From Niallia taxi (lineage in GTDB: Bacteria > Bacillota > Bacilli > Bacillales > Cytobacillaceae): a stretch of DNA of 64,000 bases. The stretch is from NCBI RefSeq assembly GCF_004005475.1, contig NZ_RZTZ01000004.1:372001-436000 (forward strand). The letters are read 5' to 3'. Under the pieces are notes generated by a model that saw nothing but the letters and a program-made list of their open reading frames with translations, did no database searches and was not told the origin of the DNA. The stretch's first letter is position 1. Each line of letters begins with the position of its first letter. Below, piece after piece: positions 54,967 to 62,361 of this stretch. The position numbers were made by a program, and so were the translations under genes.

Positions 54967-55206
54967 ATGATTAAAGTAAATGTTGATTTCAAGTATGAAG
55001 GAACTATTTATCCATCAGACAGGCAAGAAGCAATTTTGTTCCCTAATGGCAAAGTATTTTCATTCGTAGACGGTGAATTTGAGGTATATAACGCAGTAAT
55101 GACAGACGAACCAGGCGTTATGTTAGTCGATTTAGACGACGATGATTGTAGCGAAAACTTACTTGAAAGTCCTTCGTTATTAATGGACATGTTCGCAACC
55201 GTGTAA
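54967..55206 (+). CDS. Unrecognised 79-aa acidic protein
   Basis: Small, very acidic (VDLDDDDCSENLLES near the C-terminus), beta-rich, with a good site GGGGAGAAAA upstream. Acidic small proteins on phages and elements often mimic DNA or block host enzymes (anti-restriction, DNA mimics); that is a possibility only. Confidence 0.6.
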   Translation: MIKVNVDFKYEGTIYPSDRQEAILFPNGKVFSFVDGEFEVYNAVMTDEPGVMLVDLDDDDCSENLLESPSLLMDMFATV

Positions 55207-55238
55207 GAATTAAAATAAAACGTCTGGCTGGCGAGAAC

Positions 55239-55301
55239 AATTAACCGTTACGGCAATACCGGTTAATTAAATCGCTCGAGGATCGGCGGCAACCGATTTT
55301 T
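55239..55301 (+). other. Two adjacent hairpins, the second terminator-like
   Basis: AATTAACCG (55239-55247) / CGGTTAATT (55260-55268), then ATCGG (55282-55286) / CCGAT (55293-55297) followed by TTTTT. The flanking CTCGA (55275-55279) and TCGAG (55309-55313) may close the second hairpin. This leader precedes the 55342 gene. Confidence 0.65.
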
Positions 55302-55341
55302 AGGCACTTCGAGCTTATCAAATGAATAAGGGTGATGGCGA

Positions 55342-55704
55342 TTGGAAAATTACTACGAAAAATTAGTGGGACTTTATGAAGAAACGAAGGCTGCATACGA
55401 TAAGTTGAACGGATTACAGAGCGCTTTAGACCGCCAAGTATCACGTATATATCATGACATAGAAAAGAGCGAATTTGACCTCGAAAAGGGTAATGAATAC
55501 GCTTTAAGGTTAAAGGAAACATTGCAAAATCGGCGTGTTGTTAAGGATGAACTGAAAAAATTAGCTCCGGTGTATCGAATGTTAAGAGATAACGTTAGTT
55601 GGGTCGAAGAGCAATACACTAAGGTTGTTGCGAAAAGCTACGAATTGAAAGCATCATTGAATGTTACGAAGACAATTAATGGTGTATTATCGGATATTGG
55701 TTAG
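55342..55704 (+). CDS. Coiled-coil protein, 120 aa, unrecognised
   Basis: TTG start with AGGGTGA upstream. Predicted almost entirely helical with heptad pattern (about 5-100; ENYYEKLVGLYEETKAAYDKLNGL). Soluble, no known motif. Could be a scaffold or a regulator. Confidence 0.6.
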   Translation: MENYYEKLVGLYEETKAAYDKLNGLQSALDRQVSRIYHDIEKSEFDLEKGNEYALRLKETLQNRRVVKDELKKLAPVYRMLRDNVSWVEEQYTKVVAKSYELKASLNVTKTINGVLSDIG

Positions 55705-55738
55705 ATAGATATTATACCTGTTTAACGTATATACTTTT

Positions 55739-55792
55739 TCTCGTATATAATTACAGTGCTTTTATTTTTGTTTTTATAATTATATACGAGAA
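55739..55792. terminator. Long AT-rich hairpin, terminator-like
   Basis: CTCGTATATAATTA (55740-55753) / TAATTATATACGAG (55777-55790), a 14-bp perfect stem, between converging genes. Confidence 0.7.
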
Positions 55793-55833
55793 TATGACAT
55801 TAGTTATAGATTGCTTGATATAAGTTTTGTAGT

Positions 55834-56829
55834 TTATAGATCTCCTTTGAATGTTATAGTACTTAGGCAGTGAGGACAGTCAACAATAGCTGTGTTAGAT
55901 TCGTCAAAATCTAAGTAATTCAATGGGATATCACCCATACAAGTATCATTTGGACACTCTGCGATAATATCAGGTGAGGAATCAATCCCTAGCTCCTCAG
56001 TTTCTTGAGTTCCTCCAACTTCAAACTCAACAAAACATTCACTACACAGAATCGACCAAGTATCACCTTGTTCATTAATTTGCCAATCCTCAACAGTTTG
56101 CTCAGCAAAACAATTTGTACAGGTTAATTCCACTCCTCCATAACCTTCTAATTCATCATCAGGTTCTATTGAGTGCGTGTCATAAAGTTCATCTTCAGTA
56201 AAAATATCTAAGTCTTGGAGATTAGATGATTCTAATGTTTCTAGATATGAATTTTGCCAATTAATCAACGCGTCCGCTGCCGCCTCGTCTTGCATTAAAA
56301 GTCTATATACTTTGTCAGTAAAAGTTAAACCTAAGTCAATATATGTGTCTTTGTATTTCTTAAAGAGAAATTTTCCCTCCTTTATCTCTTTTTTTATAGT
56401 TAATTCATTTACAGTTGAATACATAGTATCCCCGGATCCTTGAAATTCTCCTTTTGAAACATTGATGAAAACCTCAGTAGGATAAATTGAGATGGTACAT
56501 GGTCTATATAAAATTACGGCATTTGTAACAGGGGTTCCATCTTCAATAATTAATTTTACTGTAGCTTCGAAAGTATATAAACACTCATTAGCTAGTTGTA
56601 TATGGTCTTGGTTAATTTCAGGATTTTGTTTTTTGCTATTATTTTTTCTTATTGTTTCTTGATAAGAAATACCTGTTCCAGGTAAAGATGCGGTAACTCT
56701 TGTTTTCCCATCTGCTCCATGACTGACACGCAGTCCCTTTACGCCTCCGCTTATTCCAATTCCATTTTTACCCGCATTTAAACGAATTCCTCCGCCTAAA
56801 TTTACACTTTTTTTATAACGAAACCCCAT
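55834..56829 (-). CDS. DUF4236 domain protein with zinc-ribbon-like C-terminus
   Basis: 331 aa from ATG 56829, with GGAGG 8 bases upstream; the TTG at 56844 precedes that site. DUF4236 (residues 1-60; GFRYKKSVNLGGGIRLNAGKNG and SLPGTGISY) at the N-terminus, a charged middle part, and a C-terminal region with two CxxC-type pairs (CTNC...CSEC and CPND...CPHC). DUF4236 is found in phage and membrane-associated proteins of unknown function. Accessory gene of the element. Confidence 0.7.
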   Translation of the reverse strand: MGFRYKKSVNLGGGIRLNAGKNGIGISGGVKGLRVSHGADGKTRVTASLPGTGISYQETIRKNNSKKQNPEINQDHIQLANECLYTFEATVKLIIEDGTPVTNAVILYRPCTISIYPTEVFINVSKGEFQGSGDTMYSTVNELTIKKEIKEGKFLFKKYKDTYIDLGLTFTDKVYRLLMQDEAAADALINWQNSYLETLESSNLQDLDIFTEDELYDTHSIEPDDELEGYGGVELTCTNCFAEQTVEDWQINEQGDTWSILCSECFVEFEVGGTQETEELGIDSSPDIIAECPNDTCMGDIPLNYLDFDESNTAIVDCPHCLSTITFKGDL

Positions 56830-56927
56830 ATGGTTTTCCTCCAATATTTTTATTTTCCATATATGTAATTATAAGTATTTTAAAGCAGTTAGTCATTTTA
56901 AATATTTTTTAAATTTAATTTTTTAAT

Positions 56928-57049
56928 GTCCACTTTTAGTGCTTGATGCATTATATCCGGTATACAGATAAATTATTTGTAGGCAAAAACGTCCACTTTG
57001 GAAAGTAGCTGCGTTATATCCAGTATAGGGGTTAAAGTACGCAAAAATG
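56928..57049. repeat. Two imperfect direct repeats, 63-bp period
   Basis: GTCCACTTT begins both copies (56928 and 56991); GC[A/G]TTATATCC[G/A]GTATA recurs at 56948 and 57011, and GCAAAAA ends both. The period is exact although other bases differ. The gene-free stretch 56830-57263 otherwise shows nothing. The repeats may be operators of the 57264 XRE gene or replication sites. Confidence 0.6.
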
Positions 57050-57263
57050 TTGTGCGAAGTAACCCTTAAAATTGTATCTCCTATTATAAGGCACAAATCA
57101 TACGTAGAATTATTCACTCAATGCGTACGGTATTTCACTTGGAGTGTATATAGTACAGTGAATAAAATTTATTTTAAAATTGTGCGTTTATGATTTGAGC
57201 CGGGTATTATGATGTGAACACAAAAAGTCACAAAACAAACACAAAAGTGGAGTGAGGTAAGGT

Positions 57264-57482
57264 ATGAATTCGGAGTTGGTAAGGTTTCTAAGGACATCGA
57301 ATAATCTTTCGAAAAGTCAGTTTGCGAGGAAATTGAATGTAAGCCATTCGCTTATATCACGAATTGAAGGAGGTGATCGTCGTGTAACGAAAAGACTTGA
57401 AATACTAATAATGGCAGAGTTCGATTTAGATGAAGATAGACTAACATTTATTAAAATGCTAATCAATCAAATAAAGAACTAA
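57264..57482 (+). CDS. XRE-family HTH protein
   Basis: 72 aa, one HTH (about 5-45; RFLRTSNNLSKSQFARKLNVSHSLISRIEGGDRRV). GAGTGAGGTAAGG upstream. Lies 16 bases before the BRO gene, so the two form a repressor-antirepressor pair. Confidence 0.78.
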   Translation: MNSELVRFLRTSNNLSKSQFARKLNVSHSLISRIEGGDRRVTKRLEILIMAEFDLDEDRLTFIKMLINQIKN

Positions 57483-57498
57483 TTATGGAGGGGATAAA

Positions 57499-58251
57499 AT
57501 GGAGCAAATTCAAAAGTTATTTAATTACAATGAAAATCCAATACGTACTGTTATAAACGAGGGCAAAATACTATTTGTCGCAAAAGATGTAGCGGATATC
57601 TTAGGTTTTAGTGAAACTTCTGCTATGACAAGGAGTTTGGACAACGATGAAAAGACCAATATGAAGATAAAGCAGAGTGGTACGAACTATACAACAAACA
57701 TTACAGGAATAACAGAAAGCGGATTATATTCTGCCATTCTAAGAAGCCGTAGACCAGAAGCGAAGCAGTTTAGGCGATGGATAACAAGCGAAGTACTACC
57801 GTCCATTCGAAAACACGGATCTTATATGACTGATGACGTACTTGAGCAAGCAATCGGTGATCCAGATTTTATGATTGGTTTATTAGCAAGTCTGAAAGAA
57901 GAAAAGGGAAAAAGAATGGAGTTGGAACAGCGAATCGAAGAAGACAAACCAAAGCTAATAGCTTATCAATATATGGTTGATGCAGACGGTCTTATAAATA
58001 TCAATGAATTTGCGAAACATTTTGGAATTGGCCCACGAAAGTTATTCGATGTTTTTCGCGAATTGAAACTTATCTATAATCGCAGAGATGGAATTTTGCC
58101 AAGTGAAGGAACTTATCGAGACTGCTTCAAATCAATACGAAAAGAAGTTGCTCCAGGTAAAACTAGATCAGTAACGTTAATTGTTTCTAAAAAAATTGAT
58201 AAACTTGTAGGCAAACTTGTAAAAGAAGGGGTAATTGAACCTGTAGCTTAA
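57499..58251 (+). CDS. BRO/Bro-N antirepressor with C-terminal KilAC-like domain
   Basis: 250 aa. Bro-N domain (about 10-110; LFVAKDVADILGF, NITGITESGLYSAILRSRRPEAKQFRRWITSEVLPSIRKHG) and a C-terminal antirepressor domain (about 155-245). Phage and element antirepressors of this kind bind a repressor to induce excision or lysis. GGAGGGG upstream. Directly after a small XRE gene, so it is probably the switch for the element. Confidence 0.85.
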   Translation: MEQIQKLFNYNENPIRTVINEGKILFVAKDVADILGFSETSAMTRSLDNDEKTNMKIKQSGTNYTTNITGITESGLYSAILRSRRPEAKQFRRWITSEVLPSIRKHGSYMTDDVLEQAIGDPDFMIGLLASLKEEKGKRMELEQRIEEDKPKLIAYQYMVDADGLININEFAKHFGIGPRKLFDVFRELKLIYNRRDGILPSEGTYRDCFKSIRKEVAPGKTRSVTLIVSKKIDKLVGKLVKEGVIEPVA

Positions 58252-58380
58252 AAGCCTGATGCGCCAACATCAAGCTGATAATCAATTTACTGTTCAGGGA
58301 ATGTGATTATTTTTAACCAATTATAGCATACTCCATTCCCGTTAATTTTTCAATATAAACACTAAGAATGGGGAGATTGT

Positions 58381-59151
58381 ATGGGATCAGGCTCTGACAT
58401 ACACAGCAGAAATAATGTTATAGAGGACGTTTATTTGTCCGACACTCACGGAGTAGAACGGCTCTTAGCATCGATATTTGAAATTACAGAACGTAGCAAA
58501 TATAAATTTGACCAGTCGGCTACAACGTTAATAACAGATCTCAACCTAGCGTTGGATAGCGATATATTTACAGAATTAGAGAGGAAAACTATTGCTCTAG
58601 TTTATTATGCTCAGTTAGAGTACCAAAAAGTAGCGAAATTACTTGAGATAAAAGTGTATGAAGTAATAAACAATTTAGCAGAAAGCCTTGAAAAGGTATC
58701 CGCGGTGTTTCTTGGTTACAAAGTTGCAAAATTACCAAAATACAAGCCTAGAGATTATTCGCTAATGGATTGGTTAGAAGCTGTAGGTAAAGGGGAGGCA
58801 TCAGTTTATGAGATTCCACCACAAGTTAACACAGATATTTTAAATTGGTTAGCGAAACAAGGTGACGATCAAGCGCAAGAAACATTACGACAACGTAAAG
58901 AAGGACCTCCGATTGAAGAATATCAAGAGTATAGCGTTGAAAAATATCCGTTTTACACTGAGGAACAATTCCGACGCATGGATCAAAAATTGAGCGTATC
59001 TTACCTACCGAAGAAAGAACTTGAAAGACTCGCACTAGGGAGAACCGTGGTTGGTGGCCGTAAGACTTCGTTCCATGAAGACGAGTTTGACTTTGATACA
59101 AATAAAGGTAAGTTTGGCCCACGTGTGGTTAATGCGAAAGTATATAAGTAG
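58381..59151 (+). CDS. Sigma-70-region-4-like protein, unrecognised
   Basis: 256 aa. Residues about 57-105 (DIFTELERKTIALVYYAQLEYQKVAKLLEIKVYEV) have a sigma region 4/TerS-like HTH pattern; the remainder is acidic with a low-hydrophobicity C-terminus. Could be a phage-type transcription regulator or small terminase relative. Function not assigned. GGGGAG ribosome site before ATG. Confidence 0.5.
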   Translation: MGSGSDIHSRNNVIEDVYLSDTHGVERLLASIFEITERSKYKFDQSATTLITDLNLALDSDIFTELERKTIALVYYAQLEYQKVAKLLEIKVYEVINNLAESLEKVSAVFLGYKVAKLPKYKPRDYSLMDWLEAVGKGEASVYEIPPQVNTDILNWLAKQGDDQAQETLRQRKEGPPIEEYQEYSVEKYPFYTEEQFRRMDQKLSVSYLPKKELERLALGRTVVGGRKTSFHEDEFDFDTNKGKFGPRVVNAKVYK

Positions 59152-59162
59152 GAGGAATACGA

Positions 59163-59657
59163 ATGCCTAAATCGCCTGCTGTAAAAGGTATTATCGAACT
59201 TGATGCAGAGGAACAGCGCCGTTTCTACGCTGACCTCACGGCTTCCTTTTATTTAATATTCGGCTGCCAGTTTAGCAGAGTAGAAGACTTTAGAATGCTA
59301 TTTCAGAATCTGCGAAGGGATTTAAATGATTATCGGGCGACACTAGATGCAATCTTATCGGATATTGCTCCGGATTATGGCTTAACATGGCGCGATTTTA
59401 CATGGATTAGAGAAAACCGGTGGAAAAAGTGTGCGGTTTGCGGTCGTATTTACCTAGATTATTCAAACGGAAAATCAAAAACATGTTATCTCGATGAGTA
59501 CCTCCGTTTTTCGCTTCAGTCCAGAGAGTTTATTAACAACATAGATTACCGTGGGAAATCAAAATCATTGTGCAGTGCGAAATATACTGCTTGGAAAAAA
59601 AGAGGACGCACAGGCCCAATAAATTTTATTATGTTTAGAAAGGGAGAGTTTATCTAA
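59163..59657 (+). CDS. Unrecognised 164-aa protein with a single Cys-x2-Cys
   Basis: Soluble, basic; helical N-terminal half with WRDFTWIRENRWKKCAVCGRIYLDY (about residues 79-103) giving a possible zinc knuckle with the later CYLDEY cysteine. GGAGG upstream, 11 bases after the previous gene, so co-transcribed. No family recognised. Confidence 0.55.
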   Translation: MPKSPAVKGIIELDAEEQRRFYADLTASFYLIFGCQFSRVEDFRMLFQNLRRDLNDYRATLDAILSDIAPDYGLTWRDFTWIRENRWKKCAVCGRIYLDYSNGKSKTCYLDEYLRFSLQSREFINNIDYRGKSKSLCSAKYTAWKKRGRTGPINFIMFRKGEFI

Positions 59658-59830
59658 GAACGTACGTTTCATGTGGAATAGCGTTATCTATAAGGGAAGG
59701 GGAAAATGAAACCTTTCATCTTGAATTTTGCAACGAAAAAAAGTTGACAATTAGAGTCGTAATGCACAATTTGCAGATTGGTTTCAACCCGTTCCTTAGT
59801 AATTGATTTTAAGTATAACGGTATGACTAA

Positions 59831-60000
59831 AGCGATAACCAAATAGAACCAGCCACGCGGAAATATGCGGACCAGGGTCGGTCATTTACCTTTAGAATTG
59901 ATCAGTTATATCTGGCTGATAGCAAACTAACTGGTTTATCGCTATAATCTCACGGCCATCGGCTAATCAATAACGAGACATTGCGGTAGGCTGGTTTTTA
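59831..60000 (+). ncRNA. Structured, gene-free stretch; candidate RNA
   Basis: Nested long-range stems: AGCGATAA (59831-59838) / TTATCGCT (59936-59943) and AACCAGCC (59847-59854) / GGCTGGTT (59989-59996), the second followed by TTTTA. A smaller ATCAG/CTGAT stem lies inside. A TTGACA at 59744 has no clear -10. The two large stems cross over (59847 lies inside the first stem's loop, 59989 outside), so they are mutually exclusive or form a pseudoknot. It resembles no RNA family I recognise. Confidence 0.45.
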
Positions 60001-60025
60001 TTTTTAATTTGACGGAGGTTTTTAC

Positions 60026-60202
60026 ATGAACAATTACTTTTATTGCTATTCGCCGAAACTTAAAGCGCATTTAATTGACGCAGGCGAACGCTTTATTTGC
60101 GTAGGACTACACGAAACTACACATCGCAAGTTTTGGCTGTTTCAGCAATCGGACCGACTTAGCGAATTACTAGCGCAATGGGCTGCTAATAAGCCCGCTT
60201 AA
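60026..60202 (+). CDS. DUF5659-like small protein
   Basis: 58 aa, ATG 60026 with GGAGG 7 bases upstream. The pattern YCYSPKLKAHLIDAGERFICVGLH...KFWLFQQSDRL resembles the DUF5659 family of short Bacillus phage/element proteins, whose function is unknown. Confidence 0.65.
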   Translation: MNNYFYCYSPKLKAHLIDAGERFICVGLHETTHRKFWLFQQSDRLSELLAQWAANKPA

Positions 60203-60252
60203 AATTAACCGCATCATTTAAATCAACGACAGTATAAATGGAGGATGATACG

Positions 60253-60639
60253 ATGGAGCTATCGAAGGAACAACTCGAATCTATACGCCAGAAAGAGCGC
60301 GTGTTACAAGGCGGTTATGCACCGATACCGCACTTTATTTACCGTGAACTATTGCCGGAACTAAAAGCGAAATATGACGGCCAGAAAGCTCGTGATTGCC
60401 TTACGTTGTATATGTACGTTCATGCATACGTAAATGGACAAAGCGAGCAACAAGCGTATTTATGGGCGTTTCCTAACGTGATCCAAATCGCTGAAGATAC
60501 TGGCATTCATAAGGACCGCATCAAAGGACTTTTCGATATACTCGTTAGTGAAGGCGTGATGATTACACGTAAGATTCCGTGGTATGGGCATACGAAGAAG
60601 ATGTATATGCCGTTGTATGAACGTAAATATGGAGCGTAA
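60253..60639 (+). CDS. Winged-helix replication-type protein
   Basis: 128 aa from ATG 60253 (GGAGG 8 bases upstream; the ATG at 60238 overlaps that site). Helix-rich N-terminal half and a winged helix around residues 75-115 (FPNVIQIAEDTGIHKDRIKGLFDILVSEGVMITRK), the compact wHTH style of plasmid/phage replication regulators. Directly followed by three 24-bp iterons, a typical rep-iteron arrangement. Initiator or copy regulator is the inferred role. Confidence 0.6.
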   Translation: MELSKEQLESIRQKERVLQGGYAPIPHFIYRELLPELKAKYDGQKARDCLTLYMYVHAYVNGQSEQQAYLWAFPNVIQIAEDTGIHKDRIKGLFDILVSEGVMITRKIPWYGHTKKMYMPLYERKYGA

Positions 60640-60646
60640 ATTAGCC

Positions 60647-60718
60647 CGATTCCTACCAGCGGGATTCATTCGATTCCTACCAGCGGGAATTAATCGATTC
60701 CTACAAACGGGAATATAA
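60647..60718. repeat. Three 24-bp iterons (plus a fourth at 60860)
   Basis: CGATTCCTAC[CA]A[GA]CGGGA recurs at 60647, 60671 and 60695 with an exact 24-base period. A degenerate fourth copy (CGATTCCTACTAATGGGA) starts at 60860, 165 bases further. ATTCC/GGGAAT gives each unit inverted symmetry. This is the geometry of plasmid iterons bound by a Rep protein; the upstream gene (60253) is the candidate. Confidence 0.85.
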
Positions 60719-60910
60719 TAAGAACAAATTAACAAGAACAAATTAATAATAATAAAGATTGCGCCATTTACTTACGTAAATAGTCGCTGCCAGTATTTAT
60801 TACTTATATCTTATTGCAAAGAAAAGAGCGTTAGCGATAAATAAGAATAAAATAAGGCGCGATTCCTACTAATGGGAAATGGGCAATACTTAGGGAAGGA
60901 GCACGAAGAT

Positions 60911-61300
60911 ATGGTGAAGAAACTTAGCGAACTACAAATATCGGCTATCCAATATTTAGCGCTACCCAAACGCGGTGGTCTTACGTACGAACAGGTTGCA
61001 GCAGAACTCGGCATCACAGATAAGACGTTACGAGCTTGGCGTAAGGATGACGCTTTTAACGAAGAGCTTAAACGCCAGATAATGCGCAGTACAATCGACA
61101 GGCTACCGGAAGTAATGGAATCCATACCGGATCATATTATTAAGGACGGAAACGCTGCGATGTTTAGGACGTTGTTACAGGCGCATGGCTTACTTACAGA
61201 TAAGGTCGAAGTTAGTACGCAGGGTAACAACGCAACAGATATAGACGAAATGAAGGCGCGCATTGAGGAATTACGTGCAGGTCGGAAAGAAAATATATAA
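60911..61300 (+). CDS. phBC6A51-family HTH protein (phage/element)
   Basis: 129 aa from ATG 60911 (GGAAGGAG 9 bases upstream; the frame starts at 60872 but without a site). HTH TYEQVAAELGITDKTLRAWRKD (about 27-49). The phBC6A51 family is annotated in phages as small-terminase-like or transposase-type HTH. In phages a large terminase often follows, but here the reading stops at an intergenic that is then interrupted by the transposon. A remnant of a lost packaging module is one explanation. Confidence 0.7.
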   Translation: MVKKLSELQISAIQYLALPKRGGLTYEQVAAELGITDKTLRAWRKDDAFNEELKRQIMRSTIDRLPEVMESIPDHIIKDGNAAMFRTLLQAHGLLTDKVEVSTQGNNATDIDEMKARIEELRAGRKENI

Positions 61301-61424
61301 TAGTAGAAACTCGGATTGCCAGTCCGAAATGTTCCGTTTTACCAGCAACGGCGCTCTGGCGCGTGGGTCCTGAAACACTTTGCAACTCATCTTTATAGAT
61401 GACCGTATTCATAACTTTTAAGTA

Positions 61425-61453
61425 TTGACACCGATTGGTCGACGTAGTAATAT
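61425..61453 (+). promoter_or_regulatory. Orphan promoter facing the transposon end
   Basis: TTGACA (61425-61430), 17-base spacer, TAATAT (61448-61453), pointing right. Its presumed downstream gene is absent: within six bases the presumed transposon end begins. It marks the likely insertion point. Confidence 0.6.
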
Positions 61454-61514
61454 CAGGGTTGTAAATTTTGGTTTTATTTTTCACTTATTTTAATAGTTAT
61501 TTTTCATTAAATAC

Positions 61515-61547
61515 AAAAAGCTATCCATAATAAAGGATAGCTTTTTT
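61515..61547 (-). terminator. Terminator of the tniB-like gene
   Basis: AAAAAGCTATCC (61515-61526) / GGATAGCTTTTTT (61535-61547). Confidence 0.88.
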
Positions 61548-61551
61548 ACTA

Positions 61552-62361
61552 TTATTTAATTCCAATAACTAAACTATCTCTTGCGGCTTCAACAACATCT
61601 GTAGTTATAGTAGTAAGTTTATTAATTTCAAGAATTCTCTCTATCTGTGTAAATAGTCTTTGTATAAGCCTAAAGTTCCCTCCTGTTATCTTTATGATGT
61701 TGCTTATGGCTTCATAATCAGAAAAATCTTCAAGTTTTATAGAAAGTCCAAGCTCTTCCCATTTATACTCAAGTATATGATGAGCTTCATCTTTACTTAG
61801 TTTGTCAAACTCATGAGCAAAACCAATTCTAGAGTATAGTTGAGGATAACGAGCTAATCGTTTTTCAATTCCTGGCATTCCAATTAATATCATTGCTACG
61901 TTGTTTTGATCATAAATATCCCTAAGTTGTTCTAAACTTTGCAGTTTTAATCGGTCAATTTCATCGACAATGATTAAATCTATATCTTTATAGGAATCTG
62001 AATAATATTCTTCTTCGCCCGTAGTATGTAGTTTATACATCGCCTTTGACATATTTATTCTAAATCCTAAAGTATTGATATTGTCAGTCATTTTAGTAGA
62101 TCGGACTGCTGGAGCTGTATAAAAAATTGTGTTGGCCTCAAGAATTGCTCCATCCGTTTTTAAAGGAATTTCATCTGCTTTTTTATAAGCTATTTGCTTC
62201 TCTATATTATCCCAATTTGTATAATACCTTGAAGATAAGGTTTTTCCGACACCTGGAACCCCATAACAAATACCTATATATTTATATTTGATACAAGCAT
62301 CGCAAAATTCTGTAAAACGTTTATATTCTTTTGTTTCAATAAATTTTTGCTCCTTATTCAT
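61552..62361 (-). CDS. tniB: Transposition ATPase, TniB/TnsC-like (Tn552 p271-like)
   Basis: 269 aa AAA+ ATPase. Walker A GVPGVGKT (34-41), Walker B LIIVDEID (Asp133/Glu134), then a C-terminal region for target recognition and transposase contact. Length is close to Tn552 p271 (271 aa). It selects the target and stimulates the transposase in an ATP-dependent manner. Starts in an 8-base overlap with the transposase gene. Low-GC codon use unlike the surrounding element supports a separate arrival. Confidence 0.88.
   Translation of the reverse strand: MNKEQKFIETKEYKRFTEFCDACIKYKYIGICYGVPGVGKTLSSRYYTNWDNIEKQIAYKKADEIPLKTDGAILEANTIFYTAPAVRSTKMTDNINTLGFRINMSKAMYKLHTTGEEEYYSDSYKDIDLIIVDEIDRLKLQSLEQLRDIYDQNNVAMILIGMPGIEKRLARYPQLYSRIGFAHEFDKLSKDEAHHILEYKWEELGLSIKLEDFSDYEAISNIIKITGGNFRLIQRLFTQIERILEINKLTTITTDVVEAARDSLVIGIK

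Larger units (their letters stand above)
47328..61459. mobile_element. Integrated mobile element (AICE-like layout), left part
   Basis: Begins at tRNA-Arg(TCT) with a tyrosine integrase and carries an FtsK-like translocase, Replic_Relax protein, XRE repressors, BRO antirepressor, iterons and phage-like genes. Codon use differs from the flanking chromosome, with more CGC/CGT/GCG and hard-to-place small genes. No coupling protein/VirB4 set and no phage capsid genes are visible. The right end is either beyond the window or beyond the inserted Tn552-like transposon. Confidence 0.75.

Noticed and set aside
56923-57117. 64-codon minus-strand frame with repeated YTGYNA units
   Set aside because: The repeat pattern arises from the 63-bp DNA repeats; no clear ribosome site and no independent support.
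60851-60862. TAAGGCGCG at about 60853 repeats the end of tRNA-Arg and could be attR
   Set aside because: Only 9 bp match and the sequence around it belongs to the fourth iteron; a tRNA-derived att core would be longer. Kept out of the att calls.
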